A DNA stretch of 64,000 nucleotides, taken from Cantharellus purpuraceus (taxonomy: Eukaryota > Basidiomycota > Agaricomycetes > Cantharellales > Hydnaceae). Positions within the stretch are counted from its first letter, which is position 1, and each line of letters opens with the position of its first letter. Below are positions 10,173 to 23,955 of this stretch, one piece after another. The stretch is taken from assembly GCA_025174535.1 (NCBI GenBank), contig JALBUN010000001.1, forward strand, positions 3,410,001 through 3,474,000, read 5' to 3'. Below the pieces are notes generated by a model. That model was not told where the DNA came from. It worked only from the letters and a program-made list of their open reading frames with translations, and ran no database searches. The position numbers and the translations under genes are program-made.

Positions 10173-11485
10173 ATGCGAACTATAAAGCTCGTCATCATCG
10201 GCGACAGTGGTGTAGGGAAGGTACGCACCCTCATTCCCGCCTTTCCAGAAAATGGTTTCTCAGGAAGCGCAGACCAGTTTGCGAAGTAGCTATGTCTCAG
10301 GTAGATTCTCTACCGGGTATCGAGCGACCATTGGTACCGACTTTATTACCAAGGTACTATCGCACCACAGCAATCCTGATGAGGTGGTTACGTTACAAAT
10401 ATGGGTTAGAAAAGTCCCCTTTGATGGATAATCGTGTCTGTTGGTTGATCGTAAGCTGACAGGATACTGCGGGTCAGGAGCGTTTCTCGAGCCTTTCCAC
10501 AGCCTTCTTTCGAGGCGCGGACGCAGTATTAATGATGTACGATGTTAATCGTCCTCAGACCCTTCAGGGCCTGAAGAAATGGTGGAAAGAATTTCAAGAA
10601 CGAGCACCTGTTCCGGATGAGGACGCATCTGACTATTGCTGCGTGGTAGTGGGCAATAAAATCGATTTAGCAGAGGAGCTTGAATATGGTCGCAATATGC
10701 TGGTATCTGAGCGGGATGCACAGCGATTTCTGGAGCAACTCATACCCCTGCCTCCCGGTTCACCCATACCCTCTCCATTTGACCCACAACCCAGTCTGCC
10801 GCAGGTGGAGGATCACCCTGTCATAGTACCAAACGAATCATCCGCTTCCTCTAGGTCGAATAGCAACAGTGTTACTACTGGTGAGGCAGAAGACATCCAC
10901 GGCGACTCTACTATCCAGCCTAAACCGATCGACATCCGATATTCCGGACATGGCCCATCCGTTTCGCGAGCCACCAGCCGTTCACGTCTCTGCAGCACCA
11001 TGACAACCACCCATACCAGTCTCTCAATTTACCATACACCCTCATCATCATTCTTCGACGAATTCGTCTCCGCTCCTTCATCGCCTATCCGTTCAAGTAC
11101 TCATTCACCCGCATCGTCCACTTCCACATCTCGCACTACCATTCCCACCCCTGCCTCTCGTCGAAGACCTACAGCGTCGACAAGTTCGTCTTCCGAAACC
11201 ATCACGCCAAGTTTATTCGCGCGACCTCCCTCCACATCCACCACCCCAACTCCATTACCTCTGGACCGGGGCCCGCGCCTCTTCTTAACTTCTGCCAAAT
11301 CAGGCCAGTCCGTACCTATCGTCTTCGAATATATCGCAAAGCGCGTCGTGTCTCGCTGGGAATGGGAGGAGACTGTTCAGGAACGAGCGCTTGACTATTC
11401 GGAGCGACCAAGCGGGATTAGCACTGTACGCTTACCACAATCGTTCAAAGAAGATTCTGCTTGGACGAGCACTTGCTGCTCATGA
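10173..11485 (+). CDS. Rab7/Ypt7-like small GTPase with a large Ser/Pro insertion
   Basis: Exons 10173-10220, 10273-10404 and 10463-11485 give about 400 residues, against about 205 for ordinary Rab7. The G motifs are all present: P-loop GDSGVGKTS (the first intron falls right after GK), effector region YVSGRFSTGYRATIGTDFI, WDTAGQERFSSL, VVGNKIDL, and TSAKSG near the end. The effector region matches Rab7/Ypt7, which directs late-endosome and vacuole fusion. Between ERDAQRFLEQ and PRLFLTSAKSG lies a stretch of about 170-180 residues, rich in Ser, Thr and Pro and probably disordered. The protein ends TCCS, a CCX-type double-cysteine site suitable for geranylgeranylation. All catalytic motifs look intact, so this is probably an active GTPase and not a pseudogene. 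The role of the insertion is unknown. Confidence 0.9.
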
Positions 11486-11924
11486 CCATAGGATGTATAA
11501 TTCGTTTATGGCTCTGGTTGTCTGGTTTTCTTGATGTATCATTAACATTATGTGTTACACCTTATTGCCGTCGCATACCCGTTACCTTATCAGAATACCT
11601 GGTCTAATCCTTTCTTTAATCTGCAAAGCAATCGATGACAAGTATCCTGTGGTAAACGGTGCTCAAGGGAAAGGTTGTGAGCAAACACAGGATTCCAAAT
11701 ATGTCGTGACATTGTATTATAACAATGGGTGGAGTCAGCGTACTAGGTTGGGCTTTGGAATGAATACCAGGGTATAGGGAGAACTCAATGATGCGTACGA
11801 ACAATGCATAGCCGGAGGAAAAAAGGAACGAGGTGTAGATAGTATATATGAGATAGAAGTGAAAGTGAATATTGAGGTTAGATAACATCAGATCCAGAAT
11901 CCAAGATCCACAAGAAACGTAACC
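11486..11924. other. Convergent intergenic region
   Basis: 3' flanks of the Rab-like gene and the coiled-coil gene. No gene or repeat seen. Confidence 0.4.
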
Positions 11925-14900
11925 CTAGCTGTACCAACCATCCTCACCTAGCGTAGGTGCGAGACTGACGGTACTGGGAGTAGGGGAAGGTATAGCTGAT
12001 CGGGGAGGGTATGGAAGAGTAGCCGATGGACGTTGGGTTGCGCGCGGAGCATGCATTGAACCCCATACACCTTTCGGACTGTCCGGAGCTATAGATTGCG
12101 CACGTGAGGAGGCAAATCGGCGGTAGGAAACGTCTGTCGGTGTTACAGGCGAGCGTCCACAGTAAACTGTACTTGCACGAGAAGAAGGTCGAGGGTCTTG
12201 GCCGTCGGTAAAGCCGTCTGTTCCCCAACGTGGTGGTGATGGGCTCACAGCCGACGAGGTGCTCACAGTCGGTTGTGGACGAGGAGGTTGCTTAGCTCTT
12301 TCAAGTTTAAGTGTCTCAAGTTCAGACTTAACGCCAGTAAGTTGACTCTCTAAGGAAGACAACTCTGCATGTGCTTTTGTCTCTCGTTCCTGGAAGACCG
12401 TCCAGCTTCGTCAATTTTATGTATAGAGTAATAATGGTCTAGCTTACTTTTGCTGCCCTCTCTGCAGCTTCCTTCTCCTCGAGATGCATTTTCACGAGGG
12501 ACAAATCCGAATCAAGTTGTAGCTTGGCCTCATCCGCATCATCCAGTCTGGCACGCGTAGCATCCAGCTCGAGCTCTAATTCCTTGGTGCGTTTCTCCCA
12601 CTCTGAAGCACGTTGCTGAGCCTGAGCCATTCCCTGTCTTGCTGTCTGGGACGCGCGTTCAATGTTGGTTATTTTGGCCTCCTGCTCTTTGAAACGCTTT
12701 TGTAGAGATGCATGTTCACCCTCCAGGATCTTGCTACGGTCACTGACACGCTTGAGCTCTACCACTTCGGCGGAATCAGCAGCACCGATGAGTCTCGTAA
12801 GTTGTTCAACTTGCTCAGAGGTTCGGTGGAGTTCCTCCCAGTGCGATTGTTGATACGCCAAAATGTCTCGATCCTTTTGGAGTTGAGCAAGACGTTGTAC
12901 TAAATTCTCTTTGTCCCTGGTGAGCCATTCTTCTTGCAGCTCCAGTTTCTGGATCTATTCAAATGTTACACGACCGATAGAAAGTGTGAAATTCTGCAAT
13001 GAGAACTTACCTGAGACTTATACTGAAGTTGCTCCAGCCCAAGATCACGAGTCTGACGTTCCAGCGCACTGATACGTTCCTCCTTTGCCTTGTCAGTTAC
13101 CTCCGAAGACTGCAGGCGCGCTAGGGCATGTGACAAGGCGTCCTCTAGTTCAGTGATTCTCAACCCGGCTGCGGCAACCTCAGTCTCTTTGGCTGCGCTC
13201 TTAGATCTCAACTCTTCTAACTGAGATCGCAGAGAATCACGCTCTGTCTCCGCAGTGGTCATACGGTCAAGCATCAGGTCCTTCTCTACGCGAATTTGAC
13301 CATGAGCGCCCCGTGCTTTGGCAAGCTGCACCTGTAATTCCGTATTGGATGCAGAAAGATTGCGAATCTCTGTTAACTGATCTGTGGCTTGATTTTGGGA
13401 CAAGAAGTCCGCTTGCGCCTGCTTGAGAGACGTAATAGCTTCTGTGATACTATGGGGTAAGGATGTTACCGAACCATGAAGCGTCTCGTGGAGGGATACT
13501 AGATTGGTGGACTGTGACACAAGAGATTCATGTTTAGTCGAAATATTCTTCAGTGTCGAATCGATCGATTCTAACTGGGGAGAAATCTGCGCCAGACCAC
13601 CAGAGGAAGAAGTAGTGGAGATGTCCTTGGGGTTTGACAACCGCTCGCTGGCCTCGTGCAAAACTTTAACTGCGGCATCAATGGCACTGGGTAAACCAAG
13701 CAATTGCGATGACATGTCTTGATGCAATGTGTTCAATGTAGCACCCTGTTCCTGGATAGCCTCTTGGCCCATCCGAAGCTCTTCCACAGCCTTGCGTACA
13801 TCGCTTACGGGAACATGCAAGTCGTCGATACGTTCGGAGATCCGTGAGTAGAGACTTTCGCTGGAAGCTGACTTCTCGCGCACTGCCAGCCGTGAGTCTA
13901 ACCGCTCTACCACGAGATCGGCCACTGCTTCCTTGATCACGTGAGGATCAGAGGAGGGGGCCATGCGAGCCACCTCTACACGTAGCTGAGAGACTATCGC
14001 ATCGGTGTCAACATGGGCTGGAGTCTGCGAGAGCGCCGAAAGTGTGGGCATTAGTCGCTGAACAATCAGACCCGCCGTCTCTTTCTTGTCAGAAGTCAAG
14101 TCGATCAGTTGGGAAATATGGGGCTTGACTGCTTCAGCCAGTTTGGCTGTTACAGCATCGAAGTCAATGGGCTGTTGACGGAGGGATTCAAGACGAGGAG
14201 CAAGAGCGTTGAATAGTTCTCCAAGTAATACCTCGCGTTCATCGGACGCTCTGACTCGAGCAAATTCGTCAATCTGGTCTATGCGGGCAGCAAACTTGAC
14301 CACAGCGTTCGTAACGACGCTGACTGTGCGATTTCCGAATTCTTCCATTATGCGATGGAAGTCTGCAGGCAGACCAGATACAGATCGTTCTCGAGCGAAA
14401 TGTGCCGATTCAACGCTCCTCAATACCTCCTCTAGATCACGGCGCAGGCCTGTTCGGATGTCCAGAACGCCTTGCTCAAGTGTATTCCGGATCAACTCGA
14501 AGTCAATTTCTCCACGGGCATCAACACTATCGTTTTCCGGATGACGCGTGGCCAGTTCTGAGAGGTGAGTCCTGATTGCCGTGATAACTTGGCCAACAAT
14601 TTGGTCAGCTGCCTGACCATGAGCCTCTATTAGATCCTTCTTGGCAAGCTCCATCCGGTCATCCAACAAATCCTCCAGCCGTTGTTCAATCTGATCAGCT
14701 TCTTCACGGCCCTTGACATACGGAGAGAGCATCGACTCTGAAATGGAGGAGGTAATACCGCTATCTGGAACAGCTACCCCAGGCTCTGTTTGCGCAGTTG
14801 GCTCCATATTTTGGATAGGTGTAAAGATACCCATGGGTGGGTCTTGCAGAGGACCAGAGGCACCATGAAGGGATTCCGCCACGCAGAGTGGAGGAACATT

Positions 14901-17900
14901 GGACTTGCGAGAGATTGTGGGGACGTTGGTATCGTCTAGTGAATGATTACTCATATGTTCGCCAACGTCTCGTGAACTTAGACGTGACCGGACCGTTGTC
15001 CTAGTCGGACCTTCCAGGTCAGTGCCTATAAGGGTCCTTCTGAACAGCGCGGCAGGGACAGTGTTTGTAGACACGGGATGCTTAAAATCAAGTACGGGAG
15101 GTCGCTTGCGAACAGGTGATGGTGATTGCTCAACGTTGACAGCATGCTCGGAAGCAGTGTCGTTCGTTTCCTGGGGGTTGATAGGCATTGCTGTTTCAGC
15201 ACTGTGTTGTGCGTCATCTACAATGGCTTGGGGCCTGACAGGAGAAGGGGGTACAAGTGGGTATGGCAGCGTAAAAGGCTCCTTTGAGGCAAACGGCACT
15301 GGTAAGGTGCTTGCTGCGGGGAACTTAAATGGAGGTGCAGCAGCATTGAGTCCTGACTTGCGCTGGGGCATAGGTGATATGGCCCTGTGGGGGAGTGATA
15401 GGGCCGGTGAGAAAGCGCGAAGACCCGTCGGATGTACAGCCGGGCTCGAGGGCGGGAATCGGAACGAACTCATGGTGTTACGCCCTCCCTGCTCGTCAGG
15501 ATCACCATCACTAGTAGCACTCGATGCTCGACGTTGACGCTTTTCTCGCCCTTGCACTCTGAACGGCGAGACACCCAGAGGTGGTTGAGGTAGTGGCCGG
15601 GAAGCATCGGCAGCAGGGAATGAAAGCCTTGGCACACCTGCAGGGGGTAAGAATGTGAAACCAGGTTTGAACTCTGCTGCTGAGGCATTGAGGGTATGGC
15701 CAGATGAGGGCTGGCGCATATGCCCTGCTGTGGTTACCTCAGATGATGTGCCTACATTAAACCCAGAGGACACGGCGGCTCCAAAAACGAATGGTTTCGC
15801 AAATGGATTAAGAGAATCGTGTCTTGGAAATGGCCCATTGGTGGGATTTGGTAACTCAACGTCATTCACTCTAGAGGATGTGTGGCGAGAGTGCTGCATT
15901 GTAGAGGGATGTGAATAATTGCCTGAAGTAGTGCGTGAGTGCGGCAGTGGAGGGAGAGGCCGTGGTGACCGAGGTTGCTCATCCACCATAGGCTGAAAGT
16001 ACGCCAAATTTTGTTGATGCTGCCCGGGATGTAACCAATCATTCTGGCCCAAGTCCTTGCCTTCTTCGCTCGGATTGGACACAATGTCATCATCATCAAT
16101 GACAGGAGCAAGCGAGATTATATTAGGCCCTCCTTCTGGAGGACGAGGGAAGTCTGGTAGCCGTCGAGGGGTTTCATGATCCTGATAAGTGCGCTGAATA
16201 GCACGAGTCTCCCGACGCTCTTGTCGGGCCTGCAAAACCCGCTCTTCATCTGATGGATTGGAAAACTCTTCAAGACTCTGGTACGAATTACATCATCAAA
16301 CCACGATCATGACGTACAAAAGCGGAAGGTACAAAGTAAAAGATAACGCACCTCGTTGTCTTCAGATCCCGTCCACTCCTCAGCAGGATCGCGGTCCACC
16401 TCAGCATCCCTCTGATCGGCTGGAATCAGAGGTTGTGCACCACCATTGATGTTCCATTCGACGGCAGCTTCTAATTCCGGGGGCGCGTTCTCCTCAATGG
16501 TATCTTCAACCTCCATTCGACCGCTTCGACCACCCATCGATTTCAACGATAGAGCAACCGACACTCTCGAAACGTGTCTGGTGTGAACACCCGCTGTCGT
16601 AGCATCATCTTCCACTTCATCCGTTTGATCACTCCTCTTTTCGTCCAATGAAAGCGGCCCTCCGATTGCATCTGCTTTGCTAAATGCCTCTAGCTCCTCT
16701 TCATCCTCCTCCGGAATATCTAAACCGAATCCTCTAGTGAAATCTGGGACAGTGCTGGCCACCCGACTTGAACTTGAGCTGGTTGTAGCCGTGTCAGAGT
16801 GCATATTCAACGATAACGGCACGACACCTTGTGGTGCGTGCAGGTGCGGTGGGTCGCGCTCAGTGCCGTCCTGGAAGGACGAGATCGCCGAGGCATTTTG
16901 GTCAACCATTTGATCTGATCCCAAAGATACTATAGCGCCAAACGGGTTGAAAGTGCCCGCAGGATTGAATGCCTGTGTAGTAGGGTTCAATGTGGCTAAC
17001 GAAAAACTGTGACCATGTCTGGGGGCGGTGTTTTGTTGGAAACGTGGTGGAAGTGGGTTTGGCGAGATAGGAATAGACGATGACGACAGCTGCGGTGAAA
17101 CGGGAATGAAGCCGTTTTGAGATTGCTGTAGTTTGTTCAATTTGAAGAGGAGGAGTGCAGGATCTGCGGGAGACGATATCTGACAGATGTTGTAATTCGG
17201 GGAGAAAACCATATTAGGTAATGAAACGTGGAGAACGTGAGGACGAGCAAATGACATACAGATGTAGCACGTCCGTGCACGTGGTGTTGTCCCGAACCGT
17301 GATTATCTCCTCGTTCCACACCAAGACGTTGAAGTTTCATTTCAATGAGATTCTGTTTATACTCTTCCCACGCGCCCTAGAAACAAAACATGCCATGATT
17401 TTTAGACGACGGACAACTAGTGATAGCAAGATACTGAGGTGTGATATGCTTACCTTGCCGGGAAGAAAAACGTCAATTGTAGCGGGAAGCGCACTGGACT
17501 GCTCAATGGGATGCATGTCCATGCTAGTAGTATCCGGGTTGTCAACATACACCATTTTTGGCGCCTGAGTATGTGGCAAGGGCTTCCTCGCCCACAACGA
17601 ATAGACCGCCTCAATAGCCTCTGACCCCTCCGGTAGAGTTCGAATGCTTTCCATAGGAAGTTTAACAATCACCTTCTTCAATTTGACTACTGTAGTATTC
17701 GCTCCATTCACAGGTGCATTTGCTGGCATAGGACTGTGTTTCCTCATCGGGCCCCCGAGAGGAGCTTTCGGTGGCCCACCAGTACTGATGCTCGGTGTTC
17801 GTCTGTTTCCACGCTGGAACCCCTGTGCACCAAACATCACATGTGGAGGTATTCCAGAAGGAGTGACGGGCATTCCTGAGGGAGGTGCAATACCAGCAGC

Positions 17901-18131
17901 CGCAAGGGCTGCTGCTGGCCCAGGGAACATGAGAGATGGGTGGGTTCTATGCAAGCCATGACGTGGCTGAGGATGAAGTGGTAACTGAGCCCCAAAGTTG
18001 GCATTTAGCGGTGTCGCCAAGTTGAAGCTCTGCTGAATTGCGGTTGGCAATCCAGGCGTAAAGAGAGCTTGAGGAACAGGTGAACCCTGGTGCGGAATAT
18101 GGAGGCGAGTGAGTTGGGGATGAGTGGCCAT
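11925..18131 (-). CDS. Very long Ser/Pro-rich protein with C-terminal coiled coil, function unknown
   Basis: I do not recognise a named family. The start chosen is the ATG at 18131 in a good context (CAACATGGCC). The open frame extends further upstream without an ATG, so an extra 5' exon is possible. Exon 1 (to about 17455) has a conserved-looking block, VVKLKKVIVKLPMESIRTLP, then VYSLWARKPLP and TIDVFLPGK. Exon 2 (GAWEEYKQNLIEMKLQRLGVE) and exon 3 (about 17136-16350) follow; exon 3 is Ser/Pro-rich, then acidic, with IPEEDEEELEAF. The largest exon (about 16280-13010) begins with disordered Pro/Ser sequence. From about 14700 down it becomes a long heptad-rich helix of SMC/tropomyosin-like character. 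Two further coiled-coil exons lead to a Ser/Pro tail ending LGEDGWYS. The total is roughly 1,800-1,900 residues. It is probably a scaffold or cytoskeletal protein, inferred from composition only. Confidence 0.75.
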
Positions 18132-18510
18132 GTTGTAGGGTGCAGTACAGAGCTTGGTGCCCTCAAAGCCTTGACAGACAACAGGGTATGGGATAGACGT
18201 AGAGGTTGCGGTCACTCAGGTAACTTCTAATAGCGTGGCACAATCGGACATGATTCCTTCTGGAAGGAACGAACGTACCACTCACCTAGGAGCACCGTAA
18301 CCCTATTATGAATCAATGAAAGATGGCGTACTAGTGGAAGAGACTGGAAAGCTGAGGTCGACGAAGAACGTCAATGGACCTTGCCATCAAAAGACTTTGA
18401 TTCCGCGCTTTGAATTGTTTGGCACTAGGCCACCCTTCATGGGTATACAAATCAAACAGACAAACTGACTACTGTACAATCACGCGGTATAAATTTATCA
18501 TTTATCTAAT
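18132..18510. other. Intergenic region between tandem minus-strand genes
   Basis: This is the promoter side of the coiled-coil gene and the 3' flank of topoisomerase II. Nothing distinctive was seen beyond AT-rich sequence near 18480-18510. Confidence 0.4.
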
Positions 18511-21500
18511 CTAATCAGCAATAACAAAGAAATCGTCCTGGTCCTCATCGCCTGCATCCGACTCAACCTCAATGTACTTTTTTTCCTGAGTCCGAGCTGA
18601 ACGTTTCGGGGCTTCACGGGGTGGAGGAGGAATAGATGCTAGAGGATCTTCTTCAAAGTCGCTTTCGATAGGATTCTTCTTCGCCGGTGCCTTAGTGTTC
18701 GAAACAACCTTTGGCTTTGGCTTGCTGGGACCTGCCTTATCGAAAAAGTCTGTGACAGGAGCTTGACGATCTCCAGCCTTGGCTTTCTTCTTCGTTGGTT
18801 GATCGTCCTCACCAAGTTCAGAATCGAAGCCGTCGCTGTGAACAATATCGAGATGTGTTGTGTTAAGGCATATCAAGAACGCACCTTTTTCGTTTAGACG
18901 CTATCTTAGTTTTTCCCTTGTTTTTGGTTGACGACTCGTCCAACATCTCGATATCTGGATCCGACTTCACTGCAAGTGGCTTGGTAGCAGCCGGCCGCTT
19001 TGCTTTCGTAACAGGGAGGACCTTGGCCTCTCCGTCGCTGTCTTCCATCTTAACAGCAGTAGCAGCCGGTCGCTTTGCCACGGGTGCTGCAGCCTTTTTG
19101 CGCTGCTTGCCAGCAGCCTTGCTGGGCTTGAAATCATCAGCCGAATCATCGTCATTTGCCAGTGACTTGCGCGTCTTGAGTGTGGCCTGCTTGCGCTTAT
19201 GCGTTTTGTCATCATCATAGCTCTTGGTCCATTCCGCACAGTCTCGCTGTAACAATGAACTGGGTATATCATTGCGTGGCAAGGGACTGTGCAAGTACCT
19301 TCCACCGGTCCAGGAATTCATCGAGTTCCTCAGTCCACATCTCAAGAATAGTTCGCTTGAGAAGAACCACAAGTTCTGCCTCTTTCTCCACGCGCTGCTG
19401 CAACAATTTTTCGATCTATCGAGTAGAAGCAGTCAGAGGACTCAACCAAAAACAAAAGAATAGAAAGAAGGGACTGACCTTCTCTTGGGTCAGACTCCAT
19501 ATCGCCATTCCGAGTAGGTAGTCAAAATCAGCAGAGGTAACGCCTTTGCTGTTATCTGCACCAGCGTCTTCGTCTCCTTCATCTTCAGCAGTACCTTCGG
19601 TCGATTCAACAACTCCCTTTCTTTTCACAACCTTAGGAATGGGCTTAAACTCCTTCTTTCGCAACTCAGCAACGATGTCCGCCTTTTTACGATTTGATAC
19701 GACAAGCTCTTTCTTGACGATCATCTGCACGAAACGAACTTGGTTTGAAAGTTTATCCACCTGCAATTGTAATTCGCTGGCGAGAAAATCCTACAGATTA
19801 AAGGGTTAGCGCCTCGGGAAATGCGACTTCGAGAAAAAACCAGCCTTTCGCTTCTGGTAGTAAGCAAGGCGGATAGCGTAGTAATCTTCGATGATTTCTT
19901 CAGGGCCGTTATACTTCTTGATCTTTCCCTCGGCATCGAAACACATCATGTTGCTTGTGCTGATCTTGCTTGATAGCTTGAAGTATTCAATGATACCTTG
20001 CTCCATAACCTTCTCAACCTCCTTCTCGTTCATTGTGAGTGTAAATGACACATGTGCCGTCGTTGAGTGTTCTTTATAGTCCTATATACCATCGCCATTG
20101 ATTTATAAAGTTTATATTTCCTTGCTAAAAAGCTGACCTTAACGACGCCGTCGCCCTTTTCTCCGCACAAAGCCTCAAGTTCAGCTTTGAAGCTATTCGT
20201 CCATTTGTGTATGGGTAGCTCGGTGATCATGACGGTTGTGTTATTGATCTTCTCTCCTCGGCCATAAGTCTCATACTTGTGCTCGCCGAGTTTCTTGACC
20301 TCCCCCTGAGAACGACCGCAATAAAATCAGCAACGCGACTGATTATGACCTGGCATAATAGGGTGCTACGCACTCTGAATCCACGCCACCACGGAAGCAT
20401 GGGAACCTGCTCCTCACCAGCCAGTAGTCGCTTGATATTGGCGACAACATCTGCTGGGTTGTAGCTAGGAATGTTAGTACTCCAACCTACCCAAGGATAA
20501 TTGTTATATTGATGATACGTTTATAACACGAACTTACCTGTGCCAATCCCTTCCGCGCCGTTGATAAGCACCATTGGAATAATAGGTATGTACCACTCAG
20601 GTTCAATAGAATGACCGTCCTCTATCAGGTAGTTCAGTAGCGCGTCGTCAGCTGGATGGAAGACCATGCGCGCGAGGGATGATTGCATGGTATGAATGTA
20701 ACGGGGCGAAGCATGATCTTTCCCTCCCTAAACGCATGTCAGCATACATATGTACTCGCTGTAAGATGGAGATGTACCGATTCACGTGTACCGTACTGTC
20801 CCTTGGGGGCCAGTAGGTTGATATTATTACTGCCAACGAATACCTGGGCCAAGGTGACAATAGTCGCAGTCAAGCTGGCATCACCGTGGTGATAGTAGGC
20901 ATGTTCAGAGACATAACCAACGAGTTGCTGCACCTATTGGGTGATGTGAGTCACGGCTGCCAGTACTCTGATATCCAATGGTGGTACGGAACCTTGATTT
21001 CTCGCTTGAGGTTTTTTTTGAAGCAACCGAACATGACTTTTCGCTGACCAGGCTTTAATCCGTCAAGTACACATGGAATGGAGCGAATGTTGTCTGCCAT
21101 GGAGAACAAAATGAGCTCTTTGTTGATGAAGTCAGAAATGGGTATCTCGTCAACGTCATGATTTAGGTATGTGCCAGGCTATTAGTGAGATTGCATAAGT
21201 CTACTTTGCAATCTGTATGGGAAATACGCACCTTGAATTGTCTCAGCCACTCTTTACGTTCGTCTGCTTTCTTCTTGCTGAAAGCAAGCTCGATGAAAGC
21301 ATGATCTTCGGGTTGAGCAGGGGTAAAAGGTATCATATGTTTTTGCATATTGCCAAAATAAGTGCGAGCATCTTCGTCCTCATTTGTTCCCAGACCCTGA
21401 CAGCAAGTGAGACCCAGCAATCATAACCAATTGAGTATTGCATGCCTTGTAATACTTGTGAAACCAGCGGTGTGTATTAGGCGTTCCTTCCAGCCACTGT

Positions 21501-23955
21501 TCATATTCCGGGATGGTGTAGAAGTTGATCACTTGCTCTCCCTTAAATACCTGTGGTCGAACTCATATATCAACGAAAGCAGTTGGTTCGCATACCGCGA
21601 CCCACCCGAACGATAGGAGTGATGAACTCCACAAGAAAATTAGGGATACGTAATAAAGATGGGTAAAAGTGGTCAAAAAAGTTGATAAGAAGCCCCTTGA
21701 TATGTGACCCGTCATGATCCTAGGAATATAAACGTTAATACAAGATCAAACCTTACCTCAGACGACGAACCTGATCTGTCATGATCATCAAGCTGCCATA
21801 CCGTAACTCCGAAACTGATGTGTACTCCTTGTTATGTTGCAAACCCAAGATCTTTTTAATGCTCTGTATCTCCTCATTCTTCATGATTTGTGAATGATTT
21901 GCCTCGCGAACGTTAAGCAGTTTACCCCGCAGAGGAAACACGCCAAAGTTGTCACGACCAACCACTGAAAGTCCTGAGATGGCCAAGGACTTGGCAGAGT
22001 CCCCTTCAGTAAGGATGAGCGTGCACTTTGAAGCATATCTGCCTCCAGCATTATTTGCGTCGGACAACTTTATCATCCCTGAAAGGCTATGAATAAGAGC
22101 AATCAGCAATGCGACATGCGAATGTATAGATCCCTTACCGACTACGTTTGGAGCCATCAGTTTTCTTGATTTGTTGGTCAGCCTTGAATTTAGCCCAATC
22201 GAGCACATGTTCGATAATGGATGTCTTTGCAACTATCACCTTGTGTCAATTTAGAGCAAAATGCCTTGTGATCATTCACTGACCCTTCTTTAGGAAATCC
22301 TCAGAGAGGATGGGCTTGGCACCACCAAATCTGCTTGAGGGTAGTGTTAGCGTTTCCTTAGTCTGGCTGTCGAAGGTGGGATTTTCGATCAATGCATTGA
22401 CGAAGATTCGCATATGGTTCTTGATTTGTGCTGACTTGACAGTAGCGGCTTTGTTCTTCTTAGTAATTCCCGCCATAAGACTTTTCGCGATTTGATCCTG
22501 AATGAATAGAACATGCGTTCCACCTTTGATCGTCGAGATAGAATTGGCGAACGAGACTTGTTGAGAGGTGCCATCTGACACGGCAAATGCTACTTCCCAG
22601 CGAGGGTTGATCTGCTCGTAGACAACCGTTGGCTTGACCTGTGCTGCGCCACCCGAGGCCTCTGCTGCTTCAGCTGCAATGGATGTAAGATAAAGCTCGA
22701 CGTATTGCTTGAAGTTTTTGATTTTGAGTCGTTCGTCGTTCAAGTAGACTTTGACATCCTTAACAGTACCGGCCATGTCGTAGACACGCTTCTTCAATAG
22801 GGCCACAGTGTCATCATCAATGCACTCCATTCCAAAGCGCTTTAGATCTGGTCGAAATGTGACGCGAGTGTACTCCTGGCTGCCACTAGTCTTTGTGATC
22901 TTCATTTTGCCGACTTTGGTCATGTTATCTGTCCATGTCTGCTTGTATTTCTGCGAAGTGTTCTTGTCGGCAGTTTCTACGGTGAACTCGTGAGAATAGA
23001 TGTTGGCAAGTTTTGCACCGTAACCGTTACGACCGCCAGTCAACTTCTTCTCATCATCATCGTAGTTGGAAGAAGTAAGGAGATGACCGAAGATCAGCTC
23101 AGGAATGTAGATCTTTTCTGTCGCGTGCATCTCTATTGGAATACCTTTTCCATCGTTGTAAATAGAAATGGTCCCTTGAGCGACGTCAATATTGACTTTG
23201 AGCGTTGTCATATTCGGATCATTAATCTTGAGCAATTTTTATGAGTTATGGAATAGTGCGAACGGTGCTATGACCTGCCTTATTATCAGCTGCGTTAACA
23301 AGAATTTCATCGACGATTTTGAAGAAGCCAGGAACGTACGTAATCTCCCTGATATCCGGATGAGTTCACGACTGCTTGACGAACTCATCCACACTCACCG
23401 GTTGGTCATCCGATTATTCTCTGAATCATATGCCCACATATGTTGCGTGTGTGCTTCTACACTACCAATATAGGAATCAGGCCGCTTCAGGATATGTTCC
23501 AATTGCGTTAACTACATTTGGACTAGTAAGCGGGAGAAGAGAGGGATAGAGGACGCGCACAGAATACCTTCTGATACATCTCTGTTGCAGTCTTATCCTT
23601 GCCCTTAGCTTGCAAAGGTATCTTCTTAGATGGTGCGGCAGATTCAACATCAGATCCCTTATCCGGCTCTGCGTCCATAACATCGTCGGTACCATTTTCG
23701 TCGATCTCCTTGAGAACCTTTGCTGGCTTCTTCTTCGATGCGCCGGACGCAACACGTGGTTTAGGGGCAGCGGCTGGTTTGGACGAGGGTTTGAGTGGCT
23801 TTGTAGGTGCCTTTGTCTGGAGGTGCTTTAGGACGTCGAAGTCATAAATGGTGTCAATAACCAACCTTTTTCTTTGTAGCTGGTACATATCCGTCGGATT
23901 CGGTGTCACTTCCCGAGATCGCATTGAGGTCAAAGTTCTCCTCGGACGAACTCAT
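18511..23955 (-). CDS. TOP2: DNA topoisomerase II
   Basis: The protein starts MSSSEENFDLNAISGSD with an acidic/Lys-rich leader. The GHKL ATPase follows with LTQLEHILKRPDSYIGS, DEILVNAADNK, NDGKGIPIE and GGRNGYGAKLANIYS, and the transducer QTK loop (FDSQTKETLT). The TOPRIM domain has LTEGDSAKSLA and LRGKLLNVREA. Its acidic triad DQDHDGSH is cut by an intron between DQ (about 21776) and DHDG (about 21723). The breakage-reunion domain carries the Arg-Tyr dyad in GKDHASPRYIHTM, with the catalytic Tyr codon at 20698-20700, then VLINGAEGIGTG. The C-terminus is a Lys/Ser/Asp-rich tail ending DQDDFFVIAD, which resembles the acidic end of other eukaryotic enzymes. It passes duplexes through double-strand breaks in the nucleus and is essential in yeasts. 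There are many short introns. No lesion was seen. Confidence 0.97.
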
